Below, piece after piece: positions 1-4,904 of a stretch of DNA of 8,658 bases. Position 1 is the stretch's first letter; each line of letters begins with the position of its first letter. The stretch is from an uncultured Clostridia bacterium (GTDB lineage Bacteria > Bacillota > Clostridia > TANB77 > CAG-508): the NCBI GenBank assembly GCA_947628925.1, contig CANRBU010000048.1, positions 1 through 8,658 on the forward strand, written 5' to 3'. The notes beneath the pieces are model-generated. The model was not told the DNA's origin and did no database searches. It saw nothing but the letters and a program-made list of their open reading frames with translations. The translations under genes were made by a program, and so were the position numbers.

Positions 1-839
1 TTTCTATCCATATCTGCTTCTACTATATCTGCAGGTAATACTTCACTCTTTATAGTGTTTTCACTTTCATCATAATATTGCTGTAATTCTCTGTGTTTTC
101 CTGCTTCAATCTCTTTTAAAATTCTTTCTTTTTCTCCAAAAGTATCATTTATATCTCCTCTACTTTCAACAACTAATTTATATAAATTTTTTTCAGGAGT
201 AAAAAATAAATTATTTAGTTTTTTTACAAATTCATTACTTTTTTTGCTAATTTGAAGTGGTTCTTGACTTATTGCTTTATTTAATCTATAAAAAAGTTCA
301 CAACAGTTTGTATTAGTACCATATATCTGTATGCTTTTAGAAATATTTTTTGGGTCCCATTCTTCTTTTTCAAATGGTAATGAAAAATGATATCTAATCC
401 AGAAATTATTCATATTTTTTAATTCTTCTAAAATATTATTTATATATGTAATACTTACTTCATCTAAAACTATTGAAATATATGGTACAGCTTGTTTGTC
501 ATGATGTCCACCACATGAAGCAACTGTTTTTATATTATTTCTACTGCATGTATTGAATAATTCATATAAATATTTATTTCCTTCTGACCAATTTTCAAAA
601 TTTTTGTCTTGCCTATAATTTAATAATTCTTGTTGCGTTTCAAAAAACATCTTTAAATTTCCATCATAATATACTCCTGCTTCTTTAGCAATTTCAGCTT
701 CTGTTCGTAAATCATTTTCTTTTCTATATAAACTTTCAATATATCTAGATTTTTCAAGATTATTTTTAAAAAATCTATTATATTTGTTAGAATAAATACG
801 TCCCTCTTTTTGTTCAATTGTTTCATTGATTTTATCCAT
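1..839 (-). CDS. Hypothetical protein with SCGGHH motif, C-terminus cut by window edge
   Basis: I do not recognise this family. The frame is open from an ATG at 839-837 to the left edge, giving 279 codons with no stop, so the C-terminus is missing. An AAAAGGATG Shine-Dalgarno-like stretch (850-858) lies about 10 bases before the ATG. The first 100 residues are charged and look helical. The core around residues 104-125 reads KTVASCGGHH followed by PYISIVLDE, a Cys/Gly/His turn followed by a beta strand. Other features are C98, C109, H112, H113, WIRYHF (147-152), a CC pair at 179-180 and a charged C-terminal part. The Cys and His residues could bind metal, but no standard zinc-finger spacing is visible. 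There is no signal peptide or membrane segment, so it is probably cytosolic. It lies downstream of rho on the same strand, 90 bp after the rho stop. From memory, a Cys-Gly-His turn of this kind occurs in uncharacterised proteins of Firmicutes and archaea; that is unverified. The reading frame is secure; the function is unknown. Confidence 0.8.
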   Translation of the reverse strand, partial: MDKINETIEQKEGRIYSNKYNRFFKNNLEKSRYIESLYRKENDLRTEAEIAKEAGVYYDGNLKMFFETQQELLNYRQDKNFENWSEGNKYLYELFNTCSRNNIKTVASCGGHHDKQAVPYISIVLDEVSITYINNILEELKNMNNFWIRYHFSLPFEKEEWDPKNISKSIQIYGTNTNCCELFYRLNKAISQEPLQISKKSNEFVKKLNNLFFTPEKNLYKLVVESRGDINDTFGEKERILKEIEAGKHRELQQYYDESENTIKSEVLPADIVEADMDR

Positions 840-863
840 ATTTAACAAACATCCTTTTCTTCG

Positions 864-885
864 CAAATTTTGACAAATTTCGACA
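864..885. repeat. Helically phased AAATTT direct repeat (possible bent DNA or operator)
   Basis: The units CAAATTTTGA (864-873) and CAAATTTCGA (874-883) are direct repeats of exactly 10 bp, followed by a further CA. This places two self-complementary AAATTT tracts (865-870 and 875-880) one helical turn apart, an arrangement known to bend DNA. The element lies between the rho stop and the ribosome binding site of the SCGGHH gene. A regulatory role is inference; two copies could be chance in such A+T-rich DNA. Confidence 0.35.
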
Positions 886-897
886 TAATGATATAAA
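870..897 (+). promoter_or_regulatory. Possible sigma-A promoter directed antisense into rho
   Basis: A perfect -35 TTGACA (870-875) is followed after 16 bp by TATAAA (892-897), a 5/6 match to the -10 consensus. No plus-strand gene starts downstream, so a transcript starting near 904 would be antisense to the 3' end of rho. The match is good, but the DNA is very A+T-rich and chance -10 boxes are common, so activity is uncertain. Confidence 0.3.
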
Positions 898-930
898 TAA
901 ACAAGCCATACTATTTTTGGTTGTTTATTT
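895..930 (-). terminator. Hairpin at the rho stop codon, probable rho terminator
   Basis: A perfect 10-bp inverted repeat (AAATAAACAA at 895-904, TTGTTTATTT at 921-930) continues inward, after a one-base bulge at 905, with CCA/TGG (906-908 and 918-920), leaving a 9-base loop. Reading on the minus strand, the stem begins at the last base of the rho TAA, and its 3' arm is U-rich and runs on into AUAUCAUU. The stem is mostly A-U and there is no long pure U tract, so it may be a weak terminator or an mRNA 3'-end stabiliser. Confidence 0.45.
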
Positions 931-2279
931 TACTTGTATAATTTTAAATACAAGTCCATTTTATCTATAAACTCAGCATTATTCTTAGTTTCTGTCATTT
1001 TTTTGATTACTTGTTCTGTTACTTCAGAAACTGGTAGACTGTTTAGTGCTTTTCTTAATGCAAACACTGTCTCTTTTTCTTTTGGTGTTAGCAATAATTC
1101 TTCACGTCTTGTACCAGATTTATTAATATCAATAGCTGGGAAAATACGTTTTTCTGATAATTTTCTATCTAAGTGTACTTCCATATTACCAGTACCTTTG
1201 AATTCCTCAAAAATAACATCATCCATCCTACTTCCAGTATCAACTAAAGCTGTTGCAAGTATTGTTAAACTTCCTCCGAATTCAATATTTCTGGCAGCAC
1301 CAAAGAATTTCTTTGGTTTATGCAAAGCTGCTGGATCAATTCCTCCTGATAAAGTTTTTCCAGAAGATGGAATTACCAAATTATATGCTCTTGCAAGTCT
1401 AGTAATACTATCTAATAATATTACTACATCTTTTCCATGTTCAACTATTCTCTTAGCTCTTTCTAAAACCATCTCAGCTACTTTAACATGATGATCTGGA
1501 AGTTCGTCAAAAGTTGAATAAATTACTTGACCTTTAATAGAGCGCTTCATATCAGTAACTTCCTCCGGTCTTTCATCTATTAGCAAAACTATAAGTTCTA
1601 CTTCTGGATTATTTGCAGTTATACTATTAGCAATTTTCTTTAATAAAGTAGTTTTTCCAACTTTTGGTTGTGCCACAATCATTCCTCTTTGTCCTTTTCC
1701 TATTGGACTAATTAAGTCAATAATTCTCATTGCATATTCATTTGGAACTGTCTCTAATTTTAATTTTTCATTTGGATAAATTGGTATTAATTCATCAAAT
1801 CTCTTCCTTTTTGCTGCTTTTTCAGGATGTTCACCATTTACTTCCCCTACGAAAATTAAAGATGGGAATTTTTCACCCTCTTTAAATCTTGAAATTCCTT
1901 TGATTACATCACCAGTATCTAAATGAAATCTTTTGATTTGAATCATTGAAATATATACATCTTTTGGAGTTGATAAATAATTTTCACCGCGAAGAAAACC
2001 ATACCCATCAGGAAGAATATCTAATATTCCCTCTACTATTTGATCTCCATCTGTTGTTAACTTATAGTCAACAATAGGTTCTCCATTTTCATCATATTGA
2101 GTTGGATTAAGTGGTTTTTCTTCAGATTCTTTAATTTGAACTTTAGGAAGTTCTTGTTCTACTACATGACTTAAAATTTCAACTAATTCTTCTTTTTTTA
2201 ATTTTGATATATTTTTAATATTATTTTCCTTTGCTAGTATTTTTAACTCTAACAAAGTCATTTCTTCTAAACTTGGCAT
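930..2279 (-). CDS. rho: Transcription termination factor Rho
   Basis: Rho is the hexameric RNA helicase that loads on untranslated RNA, translocates using ATP and releases RNA polymerase. At 449 residues it is about 30 longer than E. coli Rho (419). Domains in order: a SAP-like Rho N-terminal domain (residues 1-38); an acidic, polar linker (about 41-75) that accounts for the extra length; a cold-shock-like primary RNA-binding domain with the RNP1-like DGYGFLR (91-97); then the RecA-type ATPase with Walker A QPKVGKTT (204-211), the catalytic-glutamate region DERPEEV (235-241), Walker B VVILLDS (285-291), the central-channel loop SGGIDPAAL (311-319) and the arginine-finger segment SGTRREELL (388-396). 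All key motifs look intact. The start is the ATG at 2279, with a perfect AAGGAGGA (2284-2291) four bases upstream. It is divergent from tsaE and followed by a hypothetical gene. In many Firmicutes rpmE lies near rho; it is not seen here. Identification is secure. Confidence 0.98.
   Translation of the reverse strand: MPSLEEMTLLELKILAKENNIKNISKLKKEELVEILSHVVEQELPKVQIKESEEKPLNPTQYDENGEPIVDYKLTTDGDQIVEGILDILPDGYGFLRGENYLSTPKDVYISMIQIKRFHLDTGDVIKGISRFKEGEKFPSLIFVGEVNGEHPEKAAKRKRFDELIPIYPNEKLKLETVPNEYAMRIIDLISPIGKGQRGMIVAQPKVGKTTLLKKIANSITANNPEVELIVLLIDERPEEVTDMKRSIKGQVIYSTFDELPDHHVKVAEMVLERAKRIVEHGKDVVILLDSITRLARAYNLVIPSSGKTLSGGIDPAALHKPKKFFGAARNIEFGGSLTILATALVDTGSRMDDVIFEEFKGTGNMEVHLDRKLSEKRIFPAIDINKSGTRREELLLTPKEKETVFALRKALNSLPVSEVTEQVIKKMTETKNNAEFIDKMDLYLKLYK
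933..954. repeat. Inverted repeat inside the last codons of rho
   Basis: CTTGTAT (933-939) and ATACAAG (948-954) are perfect 7-bp inverted repeats around an 8-base A/T loop. On the minus strand they encode the rho C-terminal residues LYLKLYK, and the arm ends directly against the TAA. With the hairpin at 895-930 it gives two stem-loops in tandem at the rho mRNA 3' end. It is made only of A/T-rich codons, so chance is possible. Confidence 0.4.
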
Positions 2280-2303
2280 AAAATCCTCCTTACTACAATA
2301 ACT

Positions 2304-2332
2304 AGTATAACATATCTTTACAAAAAATGGAA
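2304..2332 (-). promoter_or_regulatory. Promoter of rho (extended -10)
   Basis: On the minus strand TGTTATACT (2312-2304) fits the extended -10 pattern TGnTATAAT with one mismatch. A hexamer TTCCAT (2332-2327) stands 17 bp upstream as a poor -35, which is common when the -10 is extended. Transcription would start near 2297, giving a leader of about 18 bases that contains the strong AAGGAGGA site. Confidence 0.5.
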
Positions 2333-2363
2333 GGTCTTTTTTATTTTTTTAAAAACTTCACAT

Positions 2364-2383
2364 TAAAATTAAACTTAATTTTG
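2364..2383. repeat. A/T palindrome between the divergent rho and tsaE promoters
   Basis: AAAATTAA (2365-2372) and TTAATTTT (2375-2382) form a perfect 8-bp dyad with a 2-bp centre, flanked by a T/G pair at 2364 and 2383. The centre is too tight for a full RNA stem, and it lies 18 bp upstream of the tsaE -35 outside any transcript, so if functional it would be a DNA binding site. The surrounding intergenic DNA is nearly all A/T, so chance is a serious alternative. Confidence 0.25.
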
Positions 2384-2400
2384 CTAAATTATTAAAACAA

Positions 2401-2429
2401 TTGAATATTTTTTTATTTTGTAATATAAT
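2401..2429 (+). promoter_or_regulatory. Sigma-A promoter of the tsaE-tsaB-rimI operon
   Basis: TTGAAT (2401-2406, 4/6 to TTGACA) is separated by exactly 17 bp from a perfect TATAAT (2424-2429). Transcription would start near 2436, leaving a leader of about 70 bases before the Shine-Dalgarno AAGGAGGA at 2496-2503. The leader contains a small CGTA/TACG hairpin (2454-2464) but nothing resembling a known riboswitch. Confidence 0.65.
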
Positions 2430-2505
2430 ATAGAAAAAAGTAAAGTAGTTTTGCGTATTTTACGTTCTAGTTGACTTAAATCTCTATAAGTATTAAAGGA
2501 GGAGT

Positions 2506-2528
2506 GTATGGTTATAAAAAAACCATGC
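2506..2528 (+). promoter_or_regulatory. Hairpin over the 5' end of tsaE with an A7 loop
   Basis: ATGGTT (2508-2513) pairs perfectly with AACCAT (2521-2526); a G-U pair and a G-C pair outside it (2506-2507 with 2527-2528) extend the stem to 8 bp. The 7-base loop carries five bases of an A7 run (2516-2522). Both strands of the stem contain an ATG, one out of frame (2508) and one in frame (2525) with tsaE, and the perfect Shine-Dalgarno AAGGAGGA (2496-2503) ends just upstream. The hairpin could mask a start codon or promote slippage on the A run; the function is inferred. Confidence 0.4.
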
Positions 2529-2536
2529 CAAAATTT

Positions 2537-2974
2537 ATGGAATATACATATATATCAAATTCACAAGAAGACACAATAAAATTTGCAAAGAAAATTGCTG
2601 AAAATTTGCAAAAAGATGATGTAATAGTTCTAACTGGCGAATTGGGAAGTGGAAAAACAAAATTTGTAGAAGGCATACTCTCTTATTTTGGTATCGATAA
2701 ACAAATTTCTAGTCCCACTTTTACAATTGTAAATCAATATGATACCACCTCTTTTCCAATTTATCATTTTGATGTATATAGATTAAAAGATTTTACTGAA
2801 TTTTATGAATTAGGTGGAGAAGAATATTTTGGAAATGGTCTTTGTTTAATTGAATGGGGCGAATTGATTGAAGAGGCTTTACCTAAAAAATATACACAAA
2901 TCTTTTTTGAAAAAGATGATGAAAATGAAAATATTAGAATTTTAAAAATAAAAACAAATGGAGGTAATAAATGA
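2537..2974 (+). CDS. tsaE: tRNA t6A biosynthesis ATPase TsaE
   Basis: TsaE is the ATPase that works with TsaB and TsaD to transfer the threonylcarbamoyl group to A37 of ANN-decoding tRNAs in the cytosol. Numbered from the ATG at 2537 (145 residues, usual family length), it has Walker A GELGSGKT (34-41), the SSPTF switch-like segment (58-62), HFDVYRL (77-83) and LIEWGE (104-109), all family hallmarks. The start is uncertain. The frame opens at a GTG (2504) that touches the Shine-Dalgarno AAGGAGGA and is therefore badly spaced, and has ATGs at 2525 and 2537. I chose 2537 because family similarity begins at MEYTY, although no Shine-Dalgarno precedes it. The well-spaced ATG at 2508 is in another frame and could only reach tsaE by a -1 shift on the A7 run at 2516-2522. 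The stop overlaps the tsaB ATG by four bases (ATGA), so the two genes are probably translationally coupled. Function is secure. Confidence 0.93.
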   Translation: MEYTYISNSQEDTIKFAKKIAENLQKDDVIVLTGELGSGKTKFVEGILSYFGIDKQISSPTFTIVNQYDTTSFPIYHFDVYRLKDFTEFYELGGEEYFGNGLCLIEWGELIEEALPKKYTQIFFEKDDENENIRILKIKTNGGNK

Positions 2975-3675
2975 AAGTTTTAGGTATTGATACATCTAGT
3001 GATGTTTGTGGAGTATCTATTGTTGAAAATGAAACTACAATATGTTCTATAGATTTAAATACTGGACATACACATTCTGAAAATTTGATGCCTTCTATTG
3101 CAAAGGCTTTTGAAGATTCAAACCTTTCTTTAAAAGATATTGATTTAATTGCCTGTGATATTGGTCCCGGATCTTTTACTGGTATTCGCATAGGTATTGC
3201 AACAGCAAAAGCTTTTGTAGACAGTCTTGATATTCCTTGCGTAGGAATTAATTCCTTAGAAGTTTTAGCATATAAGTCAAAACATCAAAAACTTAACAAC
3301 ATAGAAACAATTTGCAGTATAATTGATTGTAAAAATGATAACTGTTATTTTGCAATTTATGAATCAAGAAATAATGAAATTAACTGTATATTTGAACCAA
3401 CTGCAAGTACAGTTGAAGATATGCTAAACACACTTACATCTTTTAACAATGTACTTTTTATAGGTGATGGTGCAGTTGCTTATAAAACTATTATACAAAA
3501 TTCTTTACCTAATGCTACTTTTTCAGATGATAATGAAATATCTTCTTATGATCTTTGCATTTCTGGATTAACACATTATCTAGCTTTTGGAAAAACCTCT
3601 CTTTTACCACTATACTTGAAAAAGCCTCAAGCAGAAAGGCAATTTGAAGAAAAACAAAAAGGAGAAATAAACTAA
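2971..3675 (+). CDS. tsaB: tRNA t6A biosynthesis protein TsaB
   Basis: TsaB is the inactive ASKHA-fold paralogue of TsaD; it forms the TsaB-TsaD heterodimer that scaffolds t6A synthesis on tRNA. The 234-residue length fits the family. Visible hallmarks are the N-terminal LGIDTS strand (4-9), HSENLMP (35-41), the diagnostic DIGPGSFTGIRIG (63-75) and a C-terminal LPLYLKKPQAE, matching the usual P-x-YLR-x-x-QAE ending. The ATG overlaps the tsaE stop by four bases and has GGAGG (2960-2964) upstream. Its TAA shares a base with the rimI ATG, so tsaE, tsaB and rimI form a tight operon read from the promoter at 2401-2429. The last residues after QAE are Lys/Glu-rich and probably disordered. TsaD, its obligate partner, is not in this window and must be encoded elsewhere if the pathway works. 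Identification is secure. Confidence 0.96.
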   Translation: MKVLGIDTSSDVCGVSIVENETTICSIDLNTGHTHSENLMPSIAKAFEDSNLSLKDIDLIACDIGPGSFTGIRIGIATAKAFVDSLDIPCVGINSLEVLAYKSKHQKLNNIETICSIIDCKNDNCYFAIYESRNNEINCIFEPTASTVEDMLNTLTSFNNVLFIGDGAVAYKTIIQNSLPNATFSDDNEISSYDLCISGLTHYLAFGKTSLLPLYLKKPQAERQFEEKQKGEIN

Positions 3676-4133
3676 TGCTACTTGATAAGTCAAAAATTAT
3701 AATTTCACATATGACATTAGATGATTTAAATGAAATATCAAATATTTTAGAATCTGAATTTGATGATTTTTGGAATTATAATATTTTAAAAGATGAGTTA
3801 AATTCTCAAAACTCAACATATCTAGTTGCAAAACTTGATAACGACATTATTGGGTTTGCAGGATTTAAAGCTGTATTCTCATCTGCAGAACTTATGAATA
3901 TTGTTGTTCGCAAAACTTTTAGATGTAATGGTATAGCCACATTGCTGATGGAAGAACTTTTAAAAGATTTAAAAAATAAAAAAATAGCTACTCTCTATTT
4001 GGAAGTAGCTAAAAATAATACAACTGCAATTAATTTATACAAAAAATTTGGCTTTTTAGAATCAGGGGTTAGAAAAGGTTATTATCAAACTGATGATGCA
4101 ATTTTAATGGAATTACACATACTTGTCGATTGA
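3675..4133 (+). CDS. rimI: RimI-type protein N-acetyltransferase (GNAT)
   Basis: RimI transfers an acetyl group from acetyl-CoA to the N-terminal amine of ribosomal protein S18 in E. coli; homologues in other bacteria may act on more proteins. The 152-residue protein is a single GNAT domain. The acetyl-CoA loop is RCNGIA (83-88), fitting R/Q-x-x-G-x-G/A. LEVAKNN (109-115) and INLYKKFGF (119-127) contain E110 and Y122, which line up with the catalytic E103 and Y115 of enteric RimI; RKGYYQTDDAILM (133-145) is the usual C-terminal segment. The ATG overlaps the tsaB TAA by one base, with GGAG (3661-3664) ten bases upstream. Clustering with tsaE and tsaB is typical of Firmicutes and supports RimI over another GNAT. 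The last seven codons, stop included, overlap the 3' end of the convergent ylmH gene, which is unusual. Substrate is inferred from the family. Confidence 0.88.
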   Translation: MLLDKSKIIISHMTLDDLNEISNILESEFDDFWNYNILKDELNSQNSTYLVAKLDNDIIGFAGFKAVFSSAELMNIVVRKTFRCNGIATLLMEELLKDLKNKKIATLYLEVAKNNTTAINLYKKFGFLESGVRKGYYQTDDAILMELHILVD

Positions 4134-4871
4134 TAAAATACTTCTACCACTTCGAGTATTTCCTTTAATTTCTTTTATTACAAATCTTCCCTTTCCTCTA
4201 ATTGTAATTACATCACCTATTTTAACTGATTTTGAAGGTTTTGTTTCATTTTGCCCATTGATAAATACTCTTTCTTGAGCTAATATTTCCACTGCCTTAC
4301 TTCTTGATGTTCTTGCTAAATCAGAAACAATGCTATCTAATCTCAAAGATGGAACTATTATATCAATTTTTTCTAATTTTATTTCAGGTTTTCGCAAATC
4401 TTTTATCTCTTTTATTGAAATTTTACTGTTTTGAAATCTGTTAAGTCCGCTAAGTTGCTGTGCTAAAGCATTTGCAGTTTCTTTTTTCACTATAATATCT
4501 GCTCTATCATCAGCAACTATTATATCTCCGACTTTTTCTCTTTTAATTCCAATTTTTATAATTCCACCAAGATAGTTTCTATGTGTAAATTTTCCCTGTT
4601 CTTCTTTTGGTAATTCAATTCTTACAATTTGCAATATTTGACTTTCATCTAGATTATCAAATGAATCTTTAGGATAAAAAACAGCAACTTTTCTTTCTGA
4701 ATCTTCATAACCACCATATAATACTACATTATCTATACAATTTTTTGCTATAAAATTTTTTGCTAAATGTACTTGATACATATCTAAAAAATCTGTGGCT
4801 TCTATTTTATTTTTTTCCTCTGCTTGTCTAGCTTTGTCTGATAATTGCGCTAATATGATATTTTCTTGCAT
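4113..4871 (-). CDS. ylmH: YlmH-type S4 RNA-binding protein
   Basis: This 252-residue protein matches the YlmH family, which binds the 50S subunit and has been linked in Bacillus to ribosome-associated quality control of stalled nascent chains. Hallmarks, numbered from the ATG at 4871, are ATDFLDMYQ (25-33), the central GIIKIGIKREKVGDI (103-117) and a C-terminal S4 domain starting near LRLDSIVSDLARTSR (176-190) and containing FINGQ (203-207), followed by a basic tail. There is no methyltransferase domain, so it is not TlyA/YqxC, the S4 protein that follows dxs in Bacillus. I chose the ATG at 4871 because GAAAGGAA (4881-4888) lies nine bases upstream; the frame also opens at a GTG (4901) that would add ten residues but has no ribosome binding site. 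It follows dxs by 33 bp and is probably co-transcribed with it. Its 3' end overlaps rimI by 21 bp tail-to-tail. Family is confident; the precise role is inferred. Confidence 0.9.
   Translation of the reverse strand: MQENIILAQLSDKARQAEEKNKIEATDFLDMYQVHLAKNFIAKNCIDNVVLYGGYEDSERKVAVFYPKDSFDNLDESQILQIVRIELPKEEQGKFTHRNYLGGIIKIGIKREKVGDIIVADDRADIIVKKETANALAQQLSGLNRFQNSKISIKEIKDLRKPEIKLEKIDIIVPSLRLDSIVSDLARTSRSKAVEILAQERVFINGQNETKPSKSVKIGDVITIRGKGRFVIKEIKGNTRSGRSILSIDKYV
4136..4176 (+). terminator. Weak terminator-like hairpin after rimI, inside ylmH
   Basis: Three bases past the rimI stop, AAATACT (4136-4142) pairs with AGTATTT (4155-4161), with a T-G pair inside, and the stem is followed by the pyrimidine-rich CCTTTAATTTCTTTT (4162-4176). 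This looks like a weak intrinsic terminator for the tsaE-tsaB-rimI transcript, coded within the C-terminal codons of the opposite-strand ylmH gene. The A-U stem and interrupted U tract make it uncertain. Confidence 0.35.
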
Positions 4872-4904
4872 TTTACTGATTTCCTTTCTAAAGTGCACCA
4901 CATA

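Noticed and set aside
934..1491. 185-codon plus-strand open frame inside rho
   Set aside because: It lies wholly antisense to conserved rho codons, has no ribosome binding site, and its product resembles no family.
2436..2503. Riboswitch or T-box in the tsaE leader
   Set aside because: The leader is only about 70 bases with one tiny hairpin and no conserved riboswitch or T-box motif.
2934..3191. 85-codon minus-strand open frame across the tsaE-tsaB junction
   Set aside because: It is antisense to the conserved TsaB N-terminus, with no ribosome binding site or recognisable domain.
4872..4901. GTG start at 4901 for ylmH
   Set aside because: It has no Shine-Dalgarno, whereas the ATG at 4871 has GAAAGGAA nine bases upstream and agrees with where the family's similarity begins.
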